From Bog-473 sp963800725 (lineage in GTDB: Bacteria > Actinomycetota > Acidimicrobiia > Acidimicrobiales > RAAP-2), in assembly GCA_963800725.1 (NCBI GenBank), contig CAWDCE010000022.1:1-64000 (forward strand): DNA of 64,000 nt. The letters are read 5' to 3'. This document shows positions 47,723 to 56,714 of the stretch, piece by piece (the stretch's first letter is position 1; each line of letters starts with the position of its first letter). Both the position numbers and the translations under genes were made by a program. The notes beneath the pieces are model-generated. The model was not told the DNA's origin and did not search any database. It saw only the letters and a program-made list of their open reading frames with translations.

Positions 47723-48499
47723 CTACAACGAAGCCAAGAACGACCCCATGGCCGCGTTGAGCACGTCTGGTTGGCTGACATTTGATGCGTGCCCGGCGTC
47801 GGGCACCACCACCAGCTCGCAACGTCCCCCAAGTTCGTCGCACAATTCCTCGGCCCGCGCCATGGGGATGGCGGCATCGTCGCTTCCGTGCAGCACCAGT
47901 GCCGGCTGGGTGATCTCCGAGAGCCGCTCGCCCAGCGCGTCGCGCTCCATCAAGGCGTTGAACGCCAGGGTCAGCGCCCCTCGATCGAGCACGCGCCACT
48001 TCTCGTACCACGGGCCCGGGTCCACGCCAGGACCCAAGGTGATGGCGGCGACCGCCTCTTGGACGCCGGCCGGCCCGTTGGCCACCCACTCCGCGTGCAT
48101 GGCCTCGTAGAGGGGCACGGCGTTCGGGTCCTCGACGCCCGCCTGGGTGTCGATCAGCACCAGGGCGCGCACCCGCTCGGGGGCTATGAGCGCGGCACGC
48201 ATCGAGATGAAGCCACCTTGGGACATCCCGGCGAATATCGCCTGGTCGATTCCGAGATGGCTCAGCAGGGCCAGTGCGTCTTCGGCCGAGTCCCAGTAGG
48301 TGAACGGCTCGGTCGCCGCCGTCGCCCCGTGTCCACGCTGGTCCCAGGTGATGCACCGGAAGTCCGCTGCGAGGGCGGCCACCTGGGCATCGAACATCGA
48401 TCCGTCCATCAAGAAACCGTGACAAAAGATGATCGGGGGCCCGCTCCCGCCGTGGTCGGTGTAGGCAATGCGCTGGCCGTTCACCTCTGCAAGGCTCAT
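47723..48499 (-). CDS. Alpha/beta hydrolase
   Basis: The 258-residue hydrolase has HG oxyanion motif FCHGFLMDG, nucleophile elbow GMSQGG with Ser, acid Asp in LHGSDDAAIP and His in PDAGHASN, in 3-oxoadipate enol-lactonase-like order. ATG 48499 begins the fold (MSLAEVNGQRIAY). It sits between the Baeyer-Villiger operon and the divergent P450, so cleavage of an ester or lactone product is plausible. Confidence 0.9.
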   Translation of the reverse strand: MSLAEVNGQRIAYTDHGGSGPPIIFCHGFLMDGSMFDAQVAALAADFRCITWDQRGHGATAATEPFTYWDSAEDALALLSHLGIDQAIFAGMSQGGFISMRAALIAPERVRALVLIDTQAGVEDPNAVPLYEAMHAEWVANGPAGVQEAVAAITLGPGVDPGPWYEKWRVLDRGALTLAFNALMERDALGERLSEITQPALVLHGSDDAAIPMARAEELCDELGGRCELVVVPDAGHASNVSQPDVLNAAMGSFLASL

Positions 48500-48551
48500 A
48501 TCGTTGACTCTACGGTGGCCCAGCCACCTGTGCTCGAAAGGATCGGCTCCA

Positions 48552-49778
48552 ATGACGGCGACCAAGGATTCGGAGTACGACCCGTTCGAGGCCTTCAGCG
48601 ACGTGGTGGCCGGCACGACCCGCAATCCCTATCCCGACTTCATCGCCAAGCGTCGCGACACGCCGGTGTGGAAGGGCGAAGTGATGCCGAGCGAATCCCT
48701 GCCCGAAGGCATCGAAGTCGAGCCCGGTTGGATCGCGTACCGCTATGACGACTGCTCGCGGATCTTGCGTGACGCAAAGACCTTCACCTCCACCGGTTAC
48801 GACATGACCATTGGGATGGTGATGGGCCACATGATCTTGGGCATGGACGACCCCGAGCACCGCGGGCACCGCAACCTGGTCGCCCACGCCTTTCGGGAGA
48901 AGTCGCTGGCCCGCTGGGAACCCGAGTTCATCGGTCCCATCATCGACGAGCTGATCGACCGCTTCGCCGCCGACGGAGAGGCGGAACTGGTGCGCCAGCT
49001 CACCTTCGAGTTCCCCGTCCGCGTCATCTCGCGCTTGCTCGGACTACCCGAAGAGGACTTTGTGCAGTTCCAGCGCTGGTCGGTCGAGCTGATTGGACTG
49101 GTGGCCGACATCGACCGGGGCCTGGCCGCGTCCGAAGCGTTGCGGGAGTACTTCGCCGGCGTGGTCGCCGAGCGACGAGCCAATCCCCAAGAAGACGTCA
49201 TCAGCGACCTCGTCACCGCCGAGATCGACGGCGAGCGCCTGAGTGACGAGGCCATCTACTCATTTTTGCGACTACTGCTCCCCGCCGGTGCCGAGACCAC
49301 CTACCGCTCGTCGGGCAACCTCATCTACCTCTTGTTGACCCATTCGGACCAACTCGAGGCGGTACGCAACGACCGCACCCTGCTCCCCCAAGCCATCGAA
49401 GAGGCGTTGCGCTTCGAGCCGCCGCTCCTCACCATCAACCGCACCACCACGACCGAGGTGGAGATCGGCGGGGTGACCTTGGCGGCCGGTGAGAGCATCA
49501 CCCCCAACATTGGTTCCGCCAATCACGACGAGACGCGATGGGAGAACCCCGAGGTCTTCGACATCTTCCGACCAGCCATTGCGCACATTGCCTTCGCCCA
49601 CGGGCCGCACATGTGCCTCGGGATGCACCTGGCCCGCCTCGAGACCCGGGCCTTGCTCAATCGAGTGCTCGACCGCCTCCCGAACCTCGCACTCAATCCC
49701 GGTGACTCAGACCCGCACATCCAAGGGCAGATCTTCCGCTCCCCGACCTCGTTGCCCGTGACCTTCACCCCGAGCTAA
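48552..49778 (+). CDS. Cytochrome P450
   Basis: The 408-residue P450 has I-helix AGAETTYRS, E-x-x-R in EEALRFEPPL and the haem loop FAHGPHMCLGMHLAR with Cys355. The sequence resembles actinobacterial P450s acting on lipids or terpenoids. ATG 48552 is 52 bp from the divergent hydrolase start. Its last 14 bp overlap the convergent rpiA end. Confidence 0.94.
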   Translation: MTATKDSEYDPFEAFSDVVAGTTRNPYPDFIAKRRDTPVWKGEVMPSESLPEGIEVEPGWIAYRYDDCSRILRDAKTFTSTGYDMTIGMVMGHMILGMDDPEHRGHRNLVAHAFREKSLARWEPEFIGPIIDELIDRFAADGEAELVRQLTFEFPVRVISRLLGLPEEDFVQFQRWSVELIGLVADIDRGLAASEALREYFAGVVAERRANPQEDVISDLVTAEIDGERLSDEAIYSFLRLLLPAGAETTYRSSGNLIYLLLTHSDQLEAVRNDRTLLPQAIEEALRFEPPLLTINRTTTTEVEIGGVTLAAGESITPNIGSANHDETRWENPEVFDIFRPAIAHIAFAHGPHMCLGMHLARLETRALLNRVLDRLPNLALNPGDSDPHIQGQIFRSPTSLPVTFTPS

Positions 49779-50418
49779 GCACACGGGTCTCGACCTCGGT
49801 GCCCCGACCGATCAGGATGCTCGACACCATCTCGGGTGGGAAGAGCCCGTGGTCGACGATGCCCGGTTGCATGGCGAAGCGCGCCGCCAGACGCTCGGGG
49901 TCATCGATCGCTCCGTAGTAGTCGGCCAGCACTCCTCCGTCAGGGCTCGGCGGTGCGTCTCGCAATTCGATGTCGGGGAAAACTCTTCGCACCACGTCGA
50001 TCCCAAAGGCCATCAGCTCGAGGGGAACCGGCGGCGCCAAGCGCTCAACCACTTTGTTCGACGAGACAATCACCACGAAGCGCTCCGCGGATGCCGCCAC
50101 GATCTTCTCGCGGGTGTGGGCCCCGCCGCCGCCCTTGACGAGCCAGCCGGAGGGATCGACCTGGTCTGCCCCGTCGATGGCCATGTCGAGATGGTCGATG
50201 CCGCTGAACGCCACGACATTGAGCCCGAGCGTCTCGGCGGCGCGCCCGGTCGCTACCGAAGTCGCCACGCAGGTGATGTCCAACCCCCGCTCCGCCAAGG
50301 CAGGAAGAAGGTAGGCCACCGTCGAACCGGTGCCGAGACCGAGCAACATCGCCGGTTCCACCAACTTCGCTGCCGCCCGTGCCGATGATGCCTTTTCGTC
50401 TTCGATCCCGACATCCAT
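49765..50418 (-). CDS. rpiA: Ribose-5-phosphate isomerase A
   Basis: This enzyme of the pentose phosphate pathway interconverts ribose 5-phosphate and ribulose 5-phosphate. The 217-residue protein has LGLGTGSTVAYLLPAL, AIDGADQVDP and VKGGGGAHTREKIVA, the substrate-binding and catalytic blocks (Asp, Lys). Length matches the RpiA family. ATG 50418 is chosen for AAGGTGGGGAC upstream and the family N-terminus. Confidence 0.95.
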   Translation of the reverse strand: MDVGIEDEKASSARAAAKLVEPAMLLGLGTGSTVAYLLPALAERGLDITCVATSVATGRAAETLGLNVVAFSGIDHLDMAIDGADQVDPSGWLVKGGGGAHTREKIVAASAERFVVIVSSNKVVERLAPPVPLELMAFGIDVVRRVFPDIELRDAPPSPDGGVLADYYGAIDDPERLAARFAMQPGIVDHGLFPPEMVSSILIGRGTEVETRVLSSG

Positions 50419-50524
50419 AGTCCCCACCTTCGCGCACTGGCGCACCCATTGCCCCAGGTGAGGCGATTGCGACAACTATCGTGGTGGCCCATGACGTGCG
50501 GGCGGGAGGACTAGGTCACCACAC

Positions 50525-51307
50525 GTGCTCGCCCTCCTGATCCTCTTTTGTGCGCTCCTTGGCCTAGCCATTGGATCCTTCGCCAACGTCGTCATCTACC
50601 GCGTCCCGAGAGGCGAGTCGGTCGTCTCGCCCCCTTCGGCCTGCCCGACCTGCCACACCGAGATCTCACCTCGCGACAACATCCCCGTGCTCTCGTGGTT
50701 GCTCCTGCGCGGCAAATGTCGAACCTGCGGTGAACCAATCTCGGCCCGCTACCCGCTGGTCGAGTTGGCCATGGCGGCCCTGTTCGCCGGGGCCGCCGCC
50801 CGCTTCGGTTACAGCTGGGCGTTGCCGGCGTACCTAGTGACCTTGGCCGGCCTCTTGGTGCTCTCGTGTATCGACGTGGAGCTCTTGATCCTCCCGAAGA
50901 AGATCGTCTACCCACTGCTCGCCATGGTGGCCGCACTGCTGGTACTGGCCAGCGGCGCCACCGACCAATGGCACAACCTCCTCGTCGCCGCCATCTGTTC
51001 GGTGGCCTGGTTCGTCGCCTTCTTTGCGCTCAACGCACTCAGCCCGCGCCTCCTCGGATTCGGCGATGTCCGCCTGGCGCTCGTGCTTGGTCTCGCGCTC
51101 GGGTGGCTCGGCGTGCGCTACGTGCTCTTGGGCTTCTTCGCGGCCAACGTGATCGGTGCGGTCATCGGCATCGCGCTCATCGCGACCAAGCGGGTGAGCC
51201 GCCAACAGCAGATCCCTTACGGGGTGTTCCTGGCCGCGGGAGCCGCCTTGGCCATTTACGCCGGTGCGGAACTCCTCACCCCGTTCAGTCAGTATCGCTT
51301 TCGCTGA
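50525..51307 (+). CDS. Prepilin peptidase / N-methyltransferase (A24 family, PilD-like)
   Basis: The 260-residue membrane aspartyl protease cleaves class III signal peptides of pilins and methylates the new N-terminus. The N-terminal methylation domain has the zinc cysteines C40-x2-C43 and C65-x2-C68. Catalytic Asp residues are D117 in SCIDVEL and D181 in GFGDVRL. Seven to eight membrane segments are present. The four prepilin-processing substrates expected here include three genes found within 6.2 kb. GTG 50525 is the start. Confidence 0.95.
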   Translation: MLALLILFCALLGLAIGSFANVVIYRVPRGESVVSPPSACPTCHTEISPRDNIPVLSWLLLRGKCRTCGEPISARYPLVELAMAALFAGAAARFGYSWALPAYLVTLAGLLVLSCIDVELLILPKKIVYPLLAMVAALLVLASGATDQWHNLLVAAICSVAWFVAFFALNALSPRLLGFGDVRLALVLGLALGWLGVRYVLLGFFAANVIGAVIGIALIATKRVSRQQQIPYGVFLAAGAALAIYAGAELLTPFSQYRFR

Positions 51308-51330
51308 GCGAGGTCCGCGTCGTTGAGTCC

Positions 51331-52053
51331 TTAGCGGACGATCTCCATCCTTATGCCCTCGCTGTCCCATTCGGGATCGGCGGGCACGCGTAATCCGGCC
51401 CGAGCGAAGATCCGTCGCGCCGTCCACAAGAACGCGGCGACGTCGAGGAGGTGCGAGTACGGCACGCCGTCGAACGTCGCGTCGAGAATCCGCTCGACGC
51501 CGGGGATCTTCTTTTCGAGCAGCGTCCGGCGCTCGTGCCAACCGGCTTCATTGTGCTTGGAGTAGCGCAACGGCGTGTCCTCGTTGAGCTGAAAGAAACT
51601 CAACTCGGAGTGCACTTCATAGACGGTCCGCTGGCGGTAGGGCGCCATCTCCATGGCCACCTCTCGGTAACGGGGAAGGAGTTCCCTGGTGATGGCGTCG
51701 AGGTTCTCCTCGCCCCCTGACCCACCTTCCATGACGGCCGAACGACCCGGAGCGGAGTGCACGGCCGAACCACGACGCCCGAGCAAGGACCTCGCTTCTC
51801 GATCACAAGACCGTCCCCCGAGCGTCGATTCGTCGGGGTAGCCAATCGGGGCGTTGACGGCGACCACGCCGAAGGACGGGCGCTGGTCGAGCACCTCACC
51901 GAACGTGGTGATGATTCTCGGGTCCTCCGGCGCGAACGTCGTGCCCGCAAGTTTTGCGCTGGCGACCAGCCAACCCGAGGCGCACGGTGTGACCCCGGCC
52001 ACCAGTGAATACGGCAACTCTGGGCCTCTCCGGGCCGACATTGCCCCACTCAT
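51331..52053 (-). CDS. DUF429 family protein
   Basis: The 240-residue protein resembles the DUF429 RNase H-like family: VAGVTPCASGWLVAS at the start, NAPIGYPD and SCDREARSLLGRRGSAVHSAP, then HSELSFFQLN near the middle. The function is unknown. ATG 52053 overlaps the PilT-like gene stop, so it is cotranscribed with the pilus ATPase although no link in function is evident. Confidence 0.8.
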   Translation of the reverse strand: MSGAMSARRGPELPYSLVAGVTPCASGWLVASAKLAGTTFAPEDPRIITTFGEVLDQRPSFGVVAVNAPIGYPDESTLGGRSCDREARSLLGRRGSAVHSAPGRSAVMEGGSGGEENLDAITRELLPRYREVAMEMAPYRQRTVYEVHSELSFFQLNEDTPLRYSKHNEAGWHERRTLLEKKIPGVERILDATFDGVPYSHLLDVAAFLWTARRIFARAGLRVPADPEWDSEGIRMEIVR

Positions 52054-53147
52054 GCCGGAACGGGGATGCGCTCCTGGTTGCCCAAGGCGCGAGCGATCTC
52101 TTTTGGATGAGTTGAGACTTCCAATGCGTCTTCGTAAGTGATGACGTCGTCCTTGATGAGGGCGGCCAGGCTGGATTCCATGGTCCGCATGCCCTCGGAC
52201 TGGTTGGTCGTCATCACGTTCATGAGCTGATTGGACTTGCCTTCTCGGATCAGGTTGCGCACTGGGTGGTTCGCGATGAGCACCTCGAACGCGGCCACTC
52301 TGCCGCCACCGATCCTGGGCACGAGCCGTTGAGCCACGATGGCACCGAGGGAGGCCGCCAGCTGGATGCGGACCTGGTCTTGGCGCCAGTCGGGAAACAC
52401 GTCGATGATGCGGTCAACCGCTTGGGCAGCATCATTGGTGTGAAGCGTGGCGAAGACCAGGTGGCCGGTCTCGGCCATCGTCAAGGCCATCTGGATCGAC
52501 TCGATGTCGCGCATTTCGCCAAGGAGCAGGACGTCGGGGTCCTCGCGCAAAGCAGAGCGAAGCGCCCGGTCGAAGGTCGGGCTGTCCAGTCCGATCTCGC
52601 GTTGGGTCACCGCTGACTTCTTGTGGAAGTGGAGATATTCGACCGGGTCCTCGATGGTCAAGATGTGCTGGGACCGGGTCTCATTGATGCGGTCGATGAT
52701 CGAGGCCAGGGTCGTCGACTTGCCCGAACCTGTCGGACCGGTGACCAACACCAGCCCACGGGGCAACGCAGCCAGACGATCTGCGGCGGCGGGAAGGCCG
52801 AGCTCGAGGAAGCTCGGGATCACGGTCGGGATCATTCGCAGCGCCAGTGCGGTCTCGCCACGCTGGGTAAAGGCACTGGCTCGGAGCCGGGCCTTGTCCT
52901 CCCAAGAAAAAGAGAAGTCGACATCTTGGTGTTCCTCGAAGATCTCGATCTCCGCGGGATCCAAGAGCGTTACCACCAGGTTGTGGATCTCGGTGCCGCT
53001 GAGGATCGGTGCTCCTTCGAGCGGCCGGAGTTTGCCGTCGACACGAATTCGCGGTGCCGATCCTCCGGCCAAAAGGAGGTCTGAGCCTTTTTGGTCCCAC
53101 AGAATCTGCAGCCAGGGCGAGATGGCGCCCGTTTCAATGTTCTTCAC
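52050..53147 (-). CDS. pilT: PilT-family type IV pilus retraction ATPase
   Basis: The 365-residue secretion-type ATPase has a PAS-like N-domain, Walker A GPTGSGKS at 137-144, Asp box region LTIEDPVEYLH, Walker B DPDVLLLGEMRD, His box ATLHTNDAAQ and the PilT-specific PVRNLIREGK (AIRNLIRE in classical PilT). It powers pilus retraction and twitching. GTG 53147 is preceded by GAAAGGGA. It is downstream of the major pilin and separated from it by a hairpin. Confidence 0.9.
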   Translation of the reverse strand: MKNIETGAISPWLQILWDQKGSDLLLAGGSAPRIRVDGKLRPLEGAPILSGTEIHNLVVTLLDPAEIEIFEEHQDVDFSFSWEDKARLRASAFTQRGETALALRMIPTVIPSFLELGLPAAADRLAALPRGLVLVTGPTGSGKSTTLASIIDRINETRSQHILTIEDPVEYLHFHKKSAVTQREIGLDSPTFDRALRSALREDPDVLLLGEMRDIESIQMALTMAETGHLVFATLHTNDAAQAVDRIIDVFPDWRQDQVRIQLAASLGAIVAQRLVPRIGGGRVAAFEVLIANHPVRNLIREGKSNQLMNVMTTNQSEGMRTMESSLAALIKDDVITYEDALEVSTHPKEIARALGNQERIPVPA

Positions 53148-53178
53148 CGGATCGAATCCCTTTCTGAGAGGGTGAATC

Positions 53179-53212
53179 CCAGAGTGCCCGGCCCGAAGGC
53201 CGGGCACTCTGG
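53179..53212 (-). terminator. Hairpin between pilin and PilT genes
   Basis: A perfect 15-bp stem (CCAGAGTGCCCGGCC) with a CGAA loop lies 32 nt beyond the pilin stop and 32 nt before the PilT start. GGTGAA/TTCACC extends it outward. There is no U-tract, so it could be an attenuator or mRNA-end stabiliser that keeps pilin message above ATPase message. Confidence 0.7.
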
Positions 53213-53244
53213 TTCACCTTGAAGAGGTGATGCTGTGATTGGAG

Positions 53245-53691
53245 CTAGTTGACTCCGAGGCAACCTTGGGTGCCGGTCTCGGTGTCGTAGTTGTCGCCAT
53301 TCACATCAACCACGCCGTTGCCGGGGAGGGTGATGGTGTACGCCTTGTTCGTGGGCTGCTGGCGCAGGAACGTGTCAGGCACACCCTGCGGGTTCACCAG
53401 CGTGCCAGGCTGACCGGCGGTGCCGAGAAGCTCGGACCACGTGGTCGGAACGGCGTTGGTGGCGTTGTCGGGCGAGGCCTCATAGGCCTGCACGGCGACT
53501 TCCACCGTCTTGGCATCGGAGTTGCAGGCAGCCTGGGCGCTCTGGCCGGTCACGCCACCAAGGGCGAACACAACCGTTGCGGCAAGAATGCCGAGAACAA
53601 CGATGACGATGAGGAGCTCGATAAGCGTGAAGCCAGCCTCGACGATTTCGCCTTTGGCCAAGTGGCTTTGAATCTTCCGCAAGTGCTGCAT
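53245..53691 (-). CDS. Type IV major pilin-like protein
   Basis: The 148-residue prepilin has a 20-residue charged leader ending EAG, cleavage before F21 and Glu25 at +5, followed by the hydrophobic helix FTLIELLIVIVVLGILAATVV. This is the class III signal processed by the peptidase at 50525. The C-terminal head is small and has two Cys (CNSDAKTVE and QGCLGVN) that could form the usual pilin disulfide. A Shine-Dalgarno-like AAAGGTAGAAG precedes ATG 53691. Confidence 0.93.
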   Translation of the reverse strand: MQHLRKIQSHLAKGEIVEAGFTLIELLIVIVVLGILAATVVFALGGVTGQSAQAACNSDAKTVEVAVQAYEASPDNATNAVPTTWSELLGTAGQPGTLVNPQGVPDTFLRQQPTNKAYTITLPGNGVVDVNGDNYDTETGTQGCLGVN

Positions 53692-53717
53692 GGAATTTCT
53701 TCTACCTTTCGCTAATT

Positions 53718-53738
53718 GGATTACGAAGTCTGTAATCC
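53718..53738 (-). promoter_or_regulatory. Hairpin in pilin leader
   Basis: A GGATTAC / GTAATCC 7-bp stem with a 7-nt loop sits 27 nt upstream of the pilin ATG, just before the ribosome site. It could be a leader hairpin or an operator. Role inferred from place only. Confidence 0.4.
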
Positions 53739-54732
53739 CCCTGGAACCGATTCATTTAGAAGCGGTGTCTTGTCTATTCATTTTGCCGAGCGGGATCTGA
53801 GGAGAGTCGGAAGCTGCTAGATACCCAGCACCCGATCGCCATCTATTGCTTGTAAACACGCTGCTTTAGAAGGTCCAGAGGAAAACCACAGCATCTACGA
53901 CTTTTGGGTAACCCCTGTTACTTCGATGAAAAGAGCCGAGTACATCCTCGGTGATACGTCTCAGCAGTCTGACAACGATCATGCCTTCGTTGAGATGGGC
54001 TGAATTTCCTAGTCAGGGATCAATATTGCCGTACGACAACATCCGAAGACAGCGAGGAAGCAACCGATTAGCAACGATTCAGAAACCTCAAACCAAGACT
54101 GCGTACTCGCTGCGGATCTATTCCGCCATTCTCATTACGAAAGTTATGAACGACTCTTCATCTTTGCGCCCGGTGCCGACCCCAGATATACAGGTTGGCG
54201 CCTCCATCGGTAGCTCGTATCGCCCCAGACGGCCGGCTGGGTTTTGACAATGCTCAACCCGACGTCAGATCGATCCGCCTCCAAGGGGCTCGAGTCGCCA
54301 GACGAAACAGTTTGCAAGGCGACCTACCGAAACGGCCGACGTCGAATTCTCGAATCGAGAACCTAAGTTCAGTTCGGATGACTCGCCTCGCTTCGCGCAC
54401 CCAGTGGCCGCAGCCGTGAAGGACCTCTTCACCTGAGCGACAATCAATGGCTCAAGATTCCCTTATTTTCCCAGTTCAGCGGCAACCTCTGCGATCTGGC
54501 ACCGGTGCAGAGTCCGCGGCCTCACCCAAGATGGATCGGGCCGGTCGAGGGTCAAGCCCGAACGGGCCACAAGGTCGGAGCCGGACCGATAGTCCGTTCG
54601 TTTGATTGGTGCCGGTCACAAGGTGTGCTGCTGAGGCACGCGGCGCTGCGTTTAATTCGTTCCTGGATGCCCTGGCCGACTGTGTCCAAGTCGACACGCA
54701 GGGCCGGGCGATGGCCCCGATTCAGCCCACAA

Positions 54733-54758
54733 TTGAATCGTGAGACTTCACGATTTAA
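54733..54758. promoter_or_regulatory. Inverted repeat, possible operator
   Basis: AATCGTGA / TCACGATT is a perfect 8-bp pair around GACT, extended by TT/AA with one mismatch on each side. It is A+T-rich and not terminator-like, and lies in the middle of the divergent pilus regulatory region. Confidence 0.4.
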
Positions 54759-55181
54759 TGACTCAATCTAGGATTTCGCGTCCCGGCGCCCTAGGACTAT
54801 CGCCTTCCAGATTCTCCGATCAATGGGTTAGAATCCGTCCTCGTTGGTGTGGTCGCTGACATTTACTCTGCGCAAGGTTTTGGCGCAATTCTCCCCCGCT
54901 TGTCATGGAGTTGTGGGGGCATCGAACTTTCTTGCCGATTATTTGGGATCGGCCTACCAATCCGCCATGCCGATCGCCCGTAACGTCCCTCCGTCGTCCC
55001 AATCACGTCCCGCCACTGTCCTTATCCTGTGTATAAACCGATGAACAACACTGCCGGTATCTCCTTCTAAGCACGTCCAAATCTCAATTCCGAGGAGCCT
55101 CTCGCCTGATTCCTAGGCGCGTGAAATAGATCTGATCAAACGGACGCGATTCCACCGAGTTCCCCTCTTCAAATCGATGTT

Positions 55182-55215
55182 AGGTTGCAACTGCAGTGCG
55201 ACCTGGATGCAACCT
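55182..55215. promoter_or_regulatory. Inverted repeat upstream of minor prepilin operon
   Basis: AGGTTGCA / TGCAACCT, 8-bp perfect arms separated by 18 nt, lies about 115 nt before ATG 55329. It could be a binding site or leader stem. No riboswitch family was recognised. Confidence 0.35.
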
Positions 55216-55328
55216 CAATGGTTCAGAGTCTGGCAGGCGGCAATCCGGCGCGTGAATCGTGTATCTGCCGGCCTGGTACTGACCTCGTAAATGCAAAGGA
55301 ATGGAACTCATAACCAGGTGAATGTCAG

Positions 55329-56714
55329 ATGAAGGGGCGAAGGTTCAACACGGCTATGGCAAAACGCCTGGCACGTCGCGCCTCTTGGACCGAGCGGGAT
55401 CGGGCGAAGAAGCCTCACGCTCGGAGAAACGATCAGGGCTTCACCCTCATCGAGTTGATCGTCGTGGTGGCAGTCATGCCGATTGTCGTCGGAGCGCTTG
55501 CCCTTGGCCTCCTCTCGATCTTGTCGCTCCAGTCCGGGGTGTCTGGTCGCGTTGCTGATTCGGGTGATGCCCAGGTGATCTCGGTCCACTTCAATAACGA
55601 TGTCCAGAGCGCGGCCCAACTCACTACGAGTGCGAACTCGAACCCCCAATGTGGGACGGGTCACCAATTGCTGGGGCTGGAATGGTCTCCGGCCCCTGGA
55701 TCCAACCCGACGACCTACCAGACCGTCGTCTCCTACACCTTGAGGCCAAATCCCAACGGCCAGACCTCTTCGCTCGTCCGAAACTCATGTACCTCGGGCG
55801 GAGCGACGAATCCAACCACCGCCGTCACGGTTGCCTCAGACGTCCCTAACACCCAACTCCCGCCGACCATTAGTCCTTCCTCCATCAACACATCCGCAGA
55901 AAGCACATGGACATCGACCAACGGAGTCACGAGCGTTGACTTCCCAATCACCGGAACAAAGAGTCAATTCTCCTACGCGCTGCAGGCTGTTCCCGCGGCC
56001 AGCGGGAACTCGAGTCAGTTGACCACGCTCACTCCCCCAACCACGACCTGCGGCTTTGCCACTCAAGAGACCGGAACCTACGCATCGTCGCTCTGCTTCG
56101 TGGACTTCTCCCAGTACGACCCGAATCAAGCCACCGGTGTCGGCAAGTGCCAAGAAATCACCGCCGGGATCACCAATACCCCATTCACCATGTCGTTCTG
56201 CCTCAATGTGTCGGGTGGGCCAGTGGCGCAGGCATCGATTCCGACCTACACCAATCCACCAACTAGCGAAGCGTTCCTGGGCAACAACGGCTTCTACACC
56301 GGTATCCCGGGAAATCCGGCGTTTTACCAGACGCAAGAAGGCTCAACTTCTGTTGTCACCATCACCAATATCCAAGTGTTGGACTCAAACGGGAAGCCGG
56401 CCACCGGTTGGGGGATCGTGACCGGTGACGCCGAGTCGACCGACCAGGGCGAGTCAATGACCTGGACGTCTGATCAGGACTTGAATCTCATCCCCAATAG
56501 TCCCACCTCACCGATCGGCAACGCATGCGCTGCCCCGATATCGCCCGACGGACTGACCGGTGTTGGCACGACCACCGTGACGTGTTCTGCGACGGTGAGC
56601 TCGGACAAGACCGGAACAGTCATGCTCGAAGCCGCGCAGCCGTCGACGCTCGCAGTGCAGATGGTGGGCACGGGCCTCGAGGCCATGTTTATCGGGTTGT
56701 TGTTGCCGGCATGA
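55329..56714 (+). CDS. Prepilin-like protein with CshA-like C-terminal domain
   Basis: The 461-residue protein has a long basic leader (about 37 residues) ending NDQG, cleavage before F38 and Glu42 at +5, then the helix FTLIELIVVVAVMPIVVGAL. The rest is exposed, Ser/Thr-rich and has paired Cys. Near residue 335 a block like CshA-type adhesin repeats occurs (TNIQVLDSNGKPATGWGIV followed by DAESTDQGESMTW). AGGTGA precedes ATG 55329. The stop overlaps the next ATG, so it is made together with the giant Ig protein. PilW-like minor pilin is the nearest comparison. Confidence 0.85.
   Translation: MKGRRFNTAMAKRLARRASWTERDRAKKPHARRNDQGFTLIELIVVVAVMPIVVGALALGLLSILSLQSGVSGRVADSGDAQVISVHFNNDVQSAAQLTTSANSNPQCGTGHQLLGLEWSPAPGSNPTTYQTVVSYTLRPNPNGQTSSLVRNSCTSGGATNPTTAVTVASDVPNTQLPPTISPSSINTSAESTWTSTNGVTSVDFPITGTKSQFSYALQAVPAASGNSSQLTTLTPPTTTCGFATQETGTYASSLCFVDFSQYDPNQATGVGKCQEITAGITNTPFTMSFCLNVSGGPVAQASIPTYTNPPTSEAFLGNNGFYTGIPGNPAFYQTQEGSTSVVTITNIQVLDSNGKPATGWGIVTGDAESTDQGESMTWTSDQDLNLIPNSPTSPIGNACAAPISPDGLTGVGTTTVTCSATVSSDKTGTVMLEAAQPSTLAVQMVGTGLEAMFIGLLLPA

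Larger units (their letters stand above)
53692..55328. other. Divergent 1.6-kb lower-GC intergenic region
   Basis: No convincing gene is seen. By eye G+C is about 50-55 percent, below the neighbouring genes. Short frames exist (for example 53951-54247) but have low-complexity, non-family sequence. It contains inverted repeats at 53718, 54733 and 55182, and both promoters of the pilus operons must lie within it. Confidence 0.7.

Noticed and set aside
53951..54247. 98-codon frame in the pilus intergenic region
   Set aside because: No ribosome site, no recognised pattern, and codon use unlike neighbours; length is unremarkable in lower-GC DNA.
53692..55328. c-di-GMP riboswitch upstream of pilin genes
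   Set aside because: I looked for the conserved GEMM core (GCAAA near paired tetraloop/receptor) on both strands and did not find a convincing match.
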